Assembly (NCBI RefSeq): GCF_932294415.1
Contig: NC_065542.1
Coordinates: forward strand, 327,501-391,500
Direction of reading: 5' to 3'
From: Quercus robur
Lineage: Eukaryota; Streptophyta; Magnoliopsida; Fagales; Fagaceae
Length of the DNA: 64,000 bases
The translations under genes were made by a program, and so were the position numbers. The notes under the pieces were generated by a model. The model searched no databases. It saw only the letters and a list, made by a program, of their open reading frames with translations, and was not told the DNA's origin. Numbering within the stretch: position 1 is the stretch's first letter; each line of letters opens with the position of its first letter. Shown here piece after piece: positions 11,255 through 22,970 of the stretch.

Positions 11255-11625
11255 CTATGTTGTTGTGATTCAAAATGAGCATAGCAACAATAAATACTAT
11301 CAGAATAATGTTGTGGATGTCTTTCTTAACCCAAACTATCAGAATAATGTTGTTTCGCCTATTTTGGATGATTGCAAGCAATTGGTGCTTCGGTTTCGCC
11401 AAGTTCAGTTTAGACATTGCTACCGCCAAGCCAATCCGTGTGCGGATATGCTTGCTAGGATGAGCATGGATCAAGTTGCTGATTTTATTTCCTTTGACAG
11501 TCTGCTTGTGGACATTAGAAGTATCTTAGGTGATGATGTTGCTGGTTTGTATGTTAACAAAGTTTGCTTTGTCACTGATGTAGCTGTTTAGTTGTTTTGA
11601 ATGAATTTGTCTTTAACAAAAAAAT
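11255..11625 (+). pseudogene. LINE 3' fragment: RNase H-like domain end
   Basis: The frame ending at 11591 encodes the C-terminal part of a plant LINE RNase H-like domain: an LDDCKQL segment, then FRHCYRQANPCADMLARM, the usual HxxREANxxAD-type motif, followed by a short tail. An A-rich stretch at about 11617-11628 looks like the original 3' tail. The upstream catalytic part, zinc finger and reverse transcriptase are absent, so this is a 5'-truncated, inactive copy. A 19-bp direct repeat (actatcagaataatgttgt) occurs twice about 40 bp apart inside it. No clear target duplication was found. Confidence 0.7.
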
Positions 11626-11639
11626 AAAAAGATAAATAC

Positions 11640-13240
11640 TACGCTTCAACTTTTAAATATTATATAAATATATAGTTCAAATTTAAATTATTATGGACTT
11701 TTGTATGGCAAATTGGCAATATATATTGATTTCATTGTAACATATTATCAATAAAAGTGAATAGCAAAGTGTAGCCGCTTAAGGCTTTTTATTGTTATAC
11801 ACCGTCATATTAAATTCAGTTACTTCTTACTTCTCTTATTTTTACCTTCTCTCCTTCTAATAAGATTCTCACACAAAAAAAACCTCTTCCTCCATCTTTT
11901 TTATTTTTGGTAAATTTTAACATCTAGGTTGTTTGAATGAAGCTAGAGAAGGATTCTAGTCTTGAAAAATTGAGTTGTGGTCTTTTTTGTAATCTACTTT
12001 ATCCAACCCAAAAAAATAGAAGAAGGAAAAGAGAGAGAGAAAAAAGAATGAAGCTAGAGGACTAAATTGATTACGTTCGAAACTAATTTTGATGGGAAGA
12101 TATAAAGCCAGTATCCAACCTTGCCTTTGATTTTTTTTAAAAAAAAAAACAGTATTGTACAAGTTATTGTAGATTAAGTAGTAGTAGAGTTTTTCAGTTG
12201 AGCCATACTAATAATTAGAGCTAAGAATTGAGTACTTATTTATTAAGTCATGACTCGCTTGATCATTGATTTATAGTTAACAACAGATCGATCAATGGGC
12301 CAAGTTTGTTGGTGCATCTGTAGCTTCTGGGGGCTATGTGATTCCTTTAGCAAACATAGGATGGAAAGTATAATGAAGAACCACACTCTCACAGCCAGTG
12401 GTGGTGGGAGGACAGTTATGCAGATAAGCAATAGCAAGGGATGGCCTAGCTTCAATATAAAACATGTAGGGGACATGTTTCCTTGTGAAAGTGATATTAT
12501 CATATATATAATAATATCAGCGAGTGAGAAGAAGACAACTATATATACCTAGAAATGAGTTTCTACTATTTACTCTTAATTAATTATTTTGTATTTTGTT
12601 TTGGTCGCATAGAAAGTCTAGATGCAATAATATCTTCCAAATTGATCATATTCATAAAATCAAGTCACAAGAGATCACATCTGCTTTTAAAAGACTCTTC
12701 TTTTAACTAACTAAAGCAGATAGCACAAGCCCACTCACCACTTACATCTACCTCCTTTACCAAAAAGAAAAGAAAAAATGAGAAGAAGTCCTACTTTCAC
12801 ATGATCAACGCATTCACTGAGAAAGAAAAGGGAGGAGAGAACTATAGTCTATGCGTCAGCGTAGCATCTTCTTGCTGGTTCATGGTATTAGACCTAACTT
12901 CCTTATAGATAGTTGATATCATCGATCTCAAGGACTGGGGACCCGGAGGACCCTTCAAATTAAATGTCCACCTTACATATATATATATATATAGTCAACT
13001 ATTATTAACAAATTGAAAATGAAAAAAGACAAAAGAAAAAAAGGTGACCCATAATACTACTTTATATTATCAACCTAGCTACATAGCTAGCTAACAGGTG
13101 CACTAATTAAGTGGGTCTAAGTATATCAAGTAATATTCCATCTAGCTACATATTTAGGGTTTTCTTTTTCTTTTCTTTATAAATACATACAAAAGACTAC
13201 TTAGAGATAGGTCTAGCCGTCTAGGTTAAGAAAAGAAGAA
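11640..13240. other. Spacer 3' of the NPF gene, no gene supported
   Basis: AT-rich. A less AT-rich patch at 12290-12500 has short ORFs on both strands, but none matches a family I recognise. A TA microsatellite lies at about 12977-12993. Confidence 0.45.
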
Positions 13241-16200
13241 TCATGGTACAATGTTGTCAACTCCAATTTGCTTTGAGGGGTCGAAGCTATGATTTTGTGG
13301 GTGGTCTTGTCGAAATGACTGATCTTGTGGTGGAGTAGTGGATGATAGAGATGGATTATAAGAGTACCATTTAGAGCAGAAAAGATAATTAAAGAAGTTG
13401 ATGAGGCTGAGTGCAGCTAACAACCAATAAAAAAGATCAAGCCTATCCTTGTTGAGGTCATTTTCACTAAGCCATCCACCACTTGAAGAACTTGAGGTAA
13501 TTTTGTTCACTAGGGAAACAAGGAGTGAGCTTAAAAAGAAGCCAAATGAGTATGAACAGTAAGTCATGGCAGTTAGAAATGATTGCATTCCTTCCAAGGA
13601 CTGCTTGTAGAAAAACTCTATTAGCCCCACAGCAGTGAACATCTCTGACAGCCCAAATATAAGAAACTGTGGAGCAATCCAAAAGATCGACAGAGTTTCA
13701 TTCAGATGTAAAGCTACATTTCTTCTCTTTTTCTCAACCATTGCAGCTGAAACCATAGAGAACGTAGCAATAAACAGCCCTATGCCAACCCTTTGTAGAG
13801 GTGAGATTCCTGAGTCCCTTCCTGTGAATCTTCGTGCAATTGGTACAAAGACAGTTTCATACAGAGGGACAACAAAGATTAGCAAAATGTAAGGGATGGA
13901 TTGAAGAGAAGCTGGAGGGATGTGGAAGCTGCTTGAGATCCGGGTATTCATCGTGCTCCCTTGCTGGACTGAAAACGTTTGGAGCTGTGCCAAAATGGTG
14001 TTAAAGATGATGGTGCACGCAAATATGGGAATAACTGAGATGATTATCTTCACTTGCTCCACTTGGGCAACTGTGCAAAGTCTCCATGAACTTTCACTTC
14101 CATCTTGAATTCTAATGCAGGCCTTGTCAAGGAATCTGCAATATCATGACTCTCTTAGAGAATATATATTTACATTTTAATAAAAACAAAACTAGAATTA
14201 GGGGTGTCAATATTTGACCCAACTTGCGAATACAATATGAACTCAACACGGTTTACTGTGGGTTAGTGTTGGTTTTTAGCGAGTTTGGGTCATAAACGGA
14301 TCGACCTGAACGCGACACGATAAGAAACGTGTTATAAGCGGATTAACCTGCGTGACCCACAATAAACATATTTGACATGTCAATTTATTCGTGTCAACTC
14401 GAAATGATACATTTAACACAACCCATTTAACTCATATAGCAAATAATATTCATTTTATTTTAGATTTGTTAAATAACTTTTATATCCAACCTATATTTTA
14501 AACTTAAAAAGAAAAGTGACTAATTACAAAAAATTACAAATGATATAATTAGAAATTGAAATGGGTTGGAAACTTGAAGTGTATACACTACTTTTGGGAT
14601 GTAAAATATATATATATATATATATATATATTTCTAGATGGATATTATATTTAATATTAAGCAGATTGAAATGGGTTGTATCACATTCACATCAGCCCAA
14701 CACAACCCGTTTACTAAGCGTGTTAAGTGGGTTGGGTCAAGTCAACCAGTCTTATTAATAGGTCGGGTTAGGGTTGAAGGATCATTACATGATTATTAAA
14801 TGAGTTGGGTTCGGATTGAGCCATTTGGTCGAACACTCCTATCTCGACACGATACGAACCCGACACGCTAACCTGAATTAACACTCCTAACTAAAATCTA
14901 AATTATACCCTTAAATATGGATTAATTGTCATTTTCATTTCTAAAGTTAATTTTTTGTCAAGGTAATCCTTGAAAGTATATTGTTCTTGTTAAATTGGTC
15001 ATCCCATCCATTGTTGTCTATAAAATTGTCAATATTCACGTATGTGATATGAGGTGGATTGTTGGACCTTTAAGGGAAATTTTATAGACGCCAATGGACA
15101 TAGAATATAAAAGAAATGTTCAAGTTTAAGGACTGAAATAACAAAAAATAAAACTTGAAGGACTGAGAATTTACCCAAACTTGGTGTAATTTGGATTTTG
15201 GCATAATAACATACATTATATAACCAAAGCAAGAATTCCCTGTTTAAATTTGAAACAATCCCTGTTTCATGCAGGGCAAGACATCTTCACAGAAATCTAG
15301 TATGGTAATCATCAAATATGTTCTGTCTTACCTGAGCTTTTCGGTGTGGAGGAGACTATTGATGTTAGGTGACGTAGCAAAAATATGGTTCGGTACATTG
15401 TTTTGGCTTCCATGAAGCATCCCACTATTTGAAGGGCAGATTTGCTTTCTCTTTGTAAATGCAGCAACAAAAACCTGACAAGGAGAATACATAACAAATC
15501 AAGCACTTACATTTTAATAAACAACTAGGGGTCACTTCCAAATCCCTACCTAAAGTAGACCGTATTATTTATATGAAAAAGGATAGGACAATACAAAAAT
15601 TTATTATAGTACTTACTTAAGCAAGAATTATCAAACATAGCTACATGTAATTGTATTTTGCAAAGCCAAAAAACTTCCATTCTTGTTCTTTTAATCTACA
15701 AAGGTAAACCAAAGCTATTCTCTCTGAATGGCCATATTAATTATATATACCATCTGACCCTAAAATGAACATATTTTGTATATTGAACCAACAGAGAGTA
15801 CCTGAGTTAGAACCTACAATTCGTCACAAAACATTTTTAAGAAAAAGGACAAAAAGGAAATCTCATCATATGACATATCAGCATCGACAACTTTATTCCT
15901 TTTTGCCTTTTGATTTATCATTTTCGAATTAATTAATCAAAATTAGTTAGCCGACAATCGATTACAAAAATATAATGCTTAATGAACATGGATTTCGAGG
16001 AATAGCTTAAAAGAAGAATGGTTTCTAACTATCCAAAAGTTGAAGCAAAAGAATCTGCATAAAGGCCTTTATATTTAAGTTAAAAAAGTGACGGTGTACT
16101 ACAAATTTTACTATATATATTTAGAGTTATTTATTTATTATGTTATTTAAATGATACCAATTATATTTATTATCAAGTCAATTTCTAACTTGTTATAGTA

Positions 16201-17761
16201 AAATTGATAGTAATTTTAGTATTTTTAAAGAAAATAATAGTAGTTAGAATCATTAGAGATTACTTGAGCAATTGGGGTGAAGATACTTCCGCGGGGTGGC
16301 GTGTTCCTGTAGACAAGCGTACCCGAAATCAAGCTGATCATTCCTATCGCCATGGCAGCTGCAGAGACTCCAAATCCAACATCCATTCCAGAATGAGTTT
16401 GGACCCAAACTAACACAGTAAGAGCAATGAGCTCCCCTATGCAGAAGGCAAAGTAGGCAGCATTGAAGTAAGTAGAGAGTGTCTTGGATTGCTTGGAGTA
16501 ATTTGTTCTGAATTGGTCAGCCCCATGAGAGATTATATTGGGTTTTAAACTACCACTCCCTAAAGCCACCAAGTAGAGTGCAACAAAGAATATCAATGAC
16601 TTGTAACCCTTTGCCTCCTCACACTGGCCTTCCTCCAATATCATGTTGCATTTTGGTGGCCTTAGTTGTGGAACATGGGCTTGAACAGCAAGTAGTATAA
16701 AACCCTGTCACATAATTAACACAAATTTATATTTATTATTATATATAATTTGTTAAAATGAATACAATATATAATTAAATAAGATCTACTGGCTAGCATT
16801 TTGTACTGTGGAATATTCTTTTTTTCCCTTTTGATGCAGCAAACCAATGGGCTTCAGAACAAAAACCATCATTGATACATTCATCTTTATGTTTTTTACA
16901 GGAATGAAATGAAAAGAATCTCAAACTTTATAATTCATAATTAGATAAGGTTGCAGAGATGTTAAATAGAGATATACTGAGATCTCTAGAGAGACAAGAA
17001 TCTGTTGGGCAGTATAAGAAAAAGAGACATGTCAGAGAAAGGTCTTACAGAGAGCTCCACAAAGCCAAAGATCAACATGGTCCAGAAACTCCCAAGATAA
17101 GAATCGGAGAGGAACCCACCAAGGAGTGAGAGGAGGAAGACTGTCCCTACAAAGTTTGTTACTATGTTTGCAGACTTTGACAGAGGAAAGTGCATGTCAT
17201 TGATTACGTAAGTTATCAGATTGTTCCCAACAGCAGCAATTGCCATCATCTCGAATGCTTGGAGACCTGCAGTGTGAACCACAGAAATCAAGCATATGTA
17301 TGTTACTTATTTTTCATATAGAGAACATCAAAATGAAATGAAGGATATCCTACATAACATGTATATCAATAAAATCTAAACTCTGATATTTATTTCTTTC
17401 TAACTATTGTACTACGACACTTGAAGAATAGTATAAGTGTTTAAAATGGTACTTCTAACTTTAAATAAACGTAGAGATTAGATTTTGTAGGCATACAACT
17501 ACAAGGCGAAGCAACATATATGAAAGAGAGAGAGAGAGAGAGTATGCATGGTGCACATGGAAGAATAGTATTAAAACAACACAAAAAAAGAAAGATAGGA
17601 GATCGAAGACCTAGGACAAAAACAGCAGCCGTCATTCCACCATGCTTGTTAGGCTTGCAGGGTCTGCCTCTCCAATCAACAGAGGTCTCCTCCACCAACA
17701 CAGACTCATTAGGCATGTCAATGGCATCTCCTTTTTTTGTCTTCTCCACTCTTTCCACCAT
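13241..17761 (-). CDS. NRT1/PTR family (NPF4-type) transporter, five exons
   Basis: Exons on the minus strand: 17611-17761, 17049-17266, 16264-16704, 15332-15474 and 13241-14135. All joins have GT-AG borders; the sum is 1848 bp, giving 615 residues plus stop, a normal NPF length. The protein begins with a short cytosolic tail and VDWRGRPCKPNKHGG, then membrane segments including FVLGLQAFEMMAIAAVG and TNFVGTVFLLSLLGGFLSD; SGSLKPNIISHGADQF and YFNAAYFAFCIGEL are further family blocks. The C-terminal half (ETLSIFWIAPQFLIFGLSEM) is well conserved. The wording fits the NPF4 clade (NPF4.3/4.4-like), plasma-membrane proton-coupled carriers; relatives move nitrate, abscisic acid or gibberellin, so the substrate is open. 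The usual ExxE[K/R] motif of helix 1 is not evident. Intron 4 holds a hAT-like insertion at 14199-14889. Confidence 0.92.
14199..14889. mobile_element. hAT-like element in intron 4 of the NPF gene
   Basis: The ends taggggtgtcaat and attaacactccta form an imperfect inverted repeat. Flanks show an 8-bp duplication with one difference (actagaat 14191-14198; actaaaat 14890-14897). Subterminal gacacga and cgggtt motifs are typical of plant hAT derivatives. It has no coding capacity and holds a TA microsatellite at about 14607-14631. It sits wholly inside the intron, so the transporter frame is unaffected. Confidence 0.75.
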
Positions 17762-17930
17762 TCTTTCTCCTTAATTAATTTGTCCTTTATCTAAATACAA
17801 ATTTTTCTTTCCTTGTCTATACTATCTGTCACAAAGATACTTTAATTAGTATTATTGAAACTTGGAACTTGAGGGACTACTTCTTTTGTGATTTTGGGAC
17901 AAGTGAAGAAAGTGGCATGGGTTGGCCTTA

Positions 17931-17938
17931 TATTTATA
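17931..17938 (-). promoter_or_regulatory. TATA-like box of the NPF gene
   Basis: TATAAATA on the minus strand, about 170 bp upstream of the start codon, a plausible distance for a plant promoter with a leader of about 140 nt. Not proven. Confidence 0.45.
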
Positions 17939-19258
17939 ATGATTTTCCATCCAACAATATTCCTCGTGGCCGATCTTTTCAACTCCTCGTCAAGTTGACT
18001 AATTAGGCAGTAGTGGAGGTGGCAGCCTGGCCCCCATTACCATTACCATTACCATTAGGCTCAAAACTAATTAAGCATTAAGCAATATTGCAAAAAATGC
18101 TTAAATGCAAGTCAGCCTCCTTTCCCCCACAAATCACAATCACCACTTCGGTTTTAATTGGTATTATACATACATATATCTATATTTTGATAGTATTTGA
18201 TAATTACATTTGAGTTTGACACGTATATATATAGCGATATATAGTAGCAACTAGCTTGAAAGAAATCTTTTGTTTATATATAAACTCCTCCCAACCAAAC
18301 CCATATCCAGCATCCACCATCAGATATATGGTAATTCCTTCAGGCCCGGGTACCATAGACCGTACTTAATTTTGTCGTCGAGCACTATATCCACCGATGA
18401 ATCATGATAGTTCTAGTTGGCCTGACGTATTGTTTCTCAAACTTGGCCCACAAGTCATGGAGTGGAGCATTGAAACCACTTCTTTGTGCTCTTCCAGTAC
18501 TCTTAGTTACTTCTCATCAAAAGGATTTTTAAAAAAAAAAATATTTTGCTTTAACACTGTGCTATCCTTGCTTAAATCAACATCCAATCCGTGCCTACAA
18601 AATCTTCTTGTGGTCAAGAATTGAATGATCTAGGATATGGTGCTAAGCAATTGATCGGTGAACCACTATTTTTTTTTTCTTAAACTCATAGTCAATTAAA
18701 ACTTGACTTCATTTAGAATGCATATATTGTTCAGCTTTTGGTGATGCAAGCCTTTATGAATGGCACTATGGCAGAACTTTTTTTTTTCTAATCTACCAAA
18801 AGCAATTTGGAAAATTTCTAAGAATCATTGATTACCAATTTATATTATATTAACATTTGACTGACGCATGAGAAAATGAAGTAAATTAGGAACTTTGAAA
18901 CTATAAAGTCCTAATTATTATGAATAATGCTAGAGATACAAATTATTTTACAAAAAATTTTACAAATTGCTTATGTGGTGAGTGAAAAGATTTTACAAAT
19001 TGCTGATGTGGTAAGTGATTATTAATAAATAAAAAAGTGATATCAATGATGAGTTTAGATGAAAACCAATAATAGGTTGGTCACATCAACTTTATGGCTG
19101 TAGCATTACTCAATCATTATAATTAACCTCAATGAAGTTTTTGTAGTATTTTTCCAAAAATTTTGCAAGTTGACTTAGATGCATAAGTAATTATAGCAAG
19201 ATAATGCTTATAAATTTGTATTGAATATATTATTTTCTATATGACATTATTATTATTA
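17939..19258. other. NPF upstream region and spacer
   Basis: Contains the probable NPF promoter and AT-rich spacer. Apart from the MITE-like element at 18922-19111 I see no gene; short ORFs near 18400-18620 are unsupported. Confidence 0.45.
18922..19111. mobile_element. MITE-like element
   Basis: The left end gaataatgctaga and right end tagcattactc are imperfectly inverted. An internal direct repeat (ttttacaaattgct with atgtggt) occurs at about 18958 and 18992. Target duplication is unclear because the flanks are AT-rich. Confidence 0.45.
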
Positions 19259-20011
19259 TGTAGGGTCTGAATTTGGGGCCCAAGCCCAATAGATATGGAG
19301 TCTTGGTCCAAAGGGTCTTGAAACAATGAATTTGTAGAGAGTGGGTTACAAAACCGGGCCTTAGCGAAGTAGATAGAGACTAAGGTTGGGATACACAACA
19401 CTTGGACACAAGAAGATCCTGTTAACGTCCAAATATTCTCAGTCCGAGGGGATGAGATAGATATTTGGAGGTTCTTCCTTTAAATTTTCCTAGTCCCCTT
19501 TTCTCATGAGGACTCTCTTTCTTATATAGCCTCCTTAAAGCCATCGTGGCCTTACACTTGTTGATTATCTGGACTCCCACTTGAGTGCTTGTCCCATCGG
19601 ACACCCCCTCCACCTTACTGTAAGTTGTGGTAGCCAAGGCAGCAATATTCACAGGTTTTCTCCACATTAATGCGGCCAGAAAAGTAGCTGCAATGCATTT
19701 AATGTGGCAGTTGTAGCCTCTCCTTGGGCATCTTTCGTTTCCTTCTTTGCCACAGGTCTGTAGGACTTGTCCTTGCTACTAGTGTTCGTTGGGGTGGATC
19801 CTTTTGGTAGGCAGAGTGCATGTTGAGCACTACTCGTCACGTCCGAGGAGACATTTCTCCTCGGACTGCCCTTTAAGTGACTTTAGGCCTACGAGAACTG
19901 GGCTGGGACCCCTTTTGGTATCCACGTTCTCTTCTCGGACATGGTTGATCATCCCGTATGGGGCCCAAGGCCTATTGTATGATTTTGGACCTGTGGGCCT
20001 TTGCCCCTACA
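19259..20011 (-). mobile_element. Solo LTR, minus orientation
   Basis: Has TGTAGGG and CCCTACA ends over 753 bp and no internal region on either side. Read on the minus strand it follows the same order as the LTR of the Gypsy element at 53210: acaactta near a gtgtccgatgggaca block, a TATATAAG box, tcctcgga motifs, then ccactctctacaaattca and the CCCTACA end. It is therefore a related but diverged family. The AT-rich flanks give no clear target duplication. Confidence 0.75.
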
Positions 20012-20503
20012 ATTTATTATTTCGAAAGAAAGAGCTTCTTGTGCAAGTAATGGTTAAACTTAAAATCGTAGACTTAAGGGGTTCCTACGTCGAGCATGAT
20101 TGCATTTTTTGACAAGTTTGCTGGATAAGATTAACCAAGAATTGAATAATCATGGCAATGAATTATACCATGGAGGGGTTTACATGCCTTGCTTTACCTA
20201 AAACCAACGATGCCATATATGAAGGCAAAAATGGATTATCGATATGATGAATATGATTGATTGCACCTGTCTTAAGTGTAAAACTAAGAGGGTCAAGACT
20301 TAAGAGCCAGCTGGTGGGTACCAAGCCATATATGTACGTAGGCCCCAGAATTAAGGTATATTCTATTATTCATTTGAGCTATGTAGGATCTTCAATTCTC
20401 AGTTCATAGGTCATAGCTAGCTTTATGTCATCGATCTAGAGATCATTATTATCAATGAAAATCCATTAGAACTAATCTTGATGCTGAGCCTTCTCTCCAT
20501 AGG

Positions 20504-20544
<41 letters not shown>

Positions 20545-22581
20545 CATAAAATAAGGTATTAGAGTTGAAAACATGTAATACACAAAATGTAAAATCAGAT
20601 GACAGAATATCACATGGGTGTACGTTGGTCTGACTTGTTTTGGTTACAGTTTATTTAAATATCATGATCGCCTGTCTGGGATTACACAGTTATGTGAAGA
20701 GTGTCTCTCGTGAAATTGGAAGTTGTTAGTTCAAATCTCTGTCTCTTTAATCGAACTCATGTTTTTGACGTTAAAGTAGGCATGTTTTTCATACATTATA
20801 TATGGTAGGCAGAGAAGATCATGTGACCACTATATATACATTAATTATAGGACAGAAACGCATGCACTTCATAATGTGGATACAGCTGCTGGGACTATAA
20901 AATAATTTAAAATAGTCTTTTTTTTTATTATAATATTTCCGAAAGCTCTAGGGTAACATGTGTTGCTGAAGGCGCACACACAAGCTAGCCATTGGTTGCA
21001 ACTGTAAGCGTATCTCTTTTGTTTTGCCAAAGGCTGTTAATTTTAATCATACATGCAATGTCTTTAATTAAAATGAGTACATGCACCTGTATTCCAAAAC
21101 TTCTCAGATAGATTCCAACGCTATTTGCTAGGCAGGTTCCTTGAAGCATGTAGTAGTACGTGGCACAATCCAATTTACAGGATTAATAATATATAAGGCC
21201 TTGTTGTTCCAAAAAGAATATAAATTGTTGCTCTTTTTGAAGGATTTAATTGGATCAAAGATTGGAAATTATGATTGGTAATAGTTTATGCTATTAATTA
21301 AGGGAATTGACAAACACATCACTAACCGCAACCGGCCTGCCGCCTCACAGAGAGAGAGAGAGAGAGATGTGGTTCATAGTGTTAAAGACGTCATAGTATG
21401 CATTCAAACAGTATCCAAGAAAGAGAGCCAATTGAATTTAGGTTTTTACTTTTAAATTTTTAATTGATAGTGGTGATTCCATCTGAGTAAGACATTGACG
21501 CATGGCAGATGCTAGAGTGCGCGTTAATAAATCCACCTAATTCATTTCAAGCATATGTTAAACGGGAAAAAGAAAAGTTTATGCATTTGAAAATGATGGC
21601 AACCATTAAGACTTACAAAAATTAAATGAATTAATCAAGTAGCCACAAATTTGCTTTACTTTAGATTTATGTTTTTTTTTTTAAGGCAACTTTAGATTTG
21701 ATTTATTTGTTGTTTAATCATATAATTTGGTTAAATTGCTTTTCCCATGGCGCATCTCAAATAAAAGTCTCAATTTTTTTTTTCCCATAATGATTTGATA
21801 GTTGAGGGTGGAGAAATTTGAACTTTGAATATTTCTATTGAAAATATCAAAAAATGCTAACCAATTGAGTTACAAGGTGCTTGGTGAAAAAGTGACAACT
21901 TAAAAACACTCAATTTTATGGTTGCATAGTCTTCCCTAACTGTTAACCAAAAAAAAAAAAAAAAAAAAATAGTCTTCCCTAACTTCTGGATGCCGTGCTT
22001 GAGCAACTGCTAAATCACTAGTCTAAAACTCATGAAAGTGAAATGATTTCTTAATCCCACATTACTAAAGGTATGTTAGTGTTAGGAATGGAATCATGAT
22101 CTATCCCTAGTGGGTCAAAGCAAAGAAATAAAAAAGAATAGTACTAAGTACTAACAATAAGAAAAGAAGAATAGGTTGTATGGATTAGCTTAATGTAAGC
22201 TCATCGATCAAATTTTATAATGTTATTAATATGATAATCCCATATTAATGAACGCCATCCAAAATTATGTTTTAACAAATAAAATCAATTTCATTGATCT
22301 CAAATTTCTGAATTTTGTATGAGGATTTTAAATAATTAGTATATTAACATTTGAAGTTGATAGTACTTCAGTTGGATTCTAAATCATTTGATTTTTTTTC
22401 TTTTTCTTTTGAGAAGAGTTGATTGTTTTAATTGACTTTCTCATAATCTACAAGTCAAATAAACATGATATTTATTATCTCATTATATCTATAGTAATAT
22501 TCCAACTAAAATATCAATTCATGTTGGCAAGTAAAAAAGAGTTTAAAAAAAACAACAAAAAATTAATCATATTGTCACAAA
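20012..22581. other. AT-rich spacer, no gene seen
   Basis: Holds a long poly(T) tract at about 20502-20540, a GA microsatellite at about 21350-21366 and a poly(A) tract at about 21949-21969. A tRNA-like B-box pattern (gttcaaatct) near 20730 may be a SINE remnant. No coding region is supported. Confidence 0.45.
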
Positions 22582-22850
22582 GGGTGGATTAAGCTGAATA
22601 CAAATGGTTCCTCACAAAGGAATCTAGGCCAAGAGGCAAGAAGGTGGAGGGCCAGTAAGTATGAGTATGAGTGCTTTGCCCAAACTTTGAGTGGTTTCCT
22701 TTCTCATTAATGCAATTATAATAATGTTCATCTTAGCTTGAGTTCTTTTATATATAGAGGATTGTAAGTGGCTCTTGAGGAAGATTGCTTACACGAGAAT
22801 CAAACATGCGGGAAGTGAATACTTGCGTTGATGCCTTGGATGTTTTTGGG
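22582..22850 (+). pseudogene. Internally deleted LINE RNase H remnant
   Basis: The reading GWIKLNTNGS at 22582-22611 matches the conserved start of a plant LINE RNase H domain. REVNTCVDAL at 22809-22838 matches its conserved end. The roughly 200 bp between them lack the rest of the domain, so this is a decayed fragment directly upstream of a better-preserved LINE. Confidence 0.45.
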
Positions 22851-22970
22851 GAGAACACAAGTTGAATATTGTTGCTTTTGAATTGATGATTTGATGGGCG
22901 TTGGTCTCGTCTTATACATTCTATTATTTGTACGTACTTTGGACTCTGTTTTGTTTCATTTAATGCATAA

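Noticed and set aside
12243-12552. Overlapping ORFs on both strands, considered as a small gene or microRNA precursor
   Set aside because: No family match and no good hairpin by eye.
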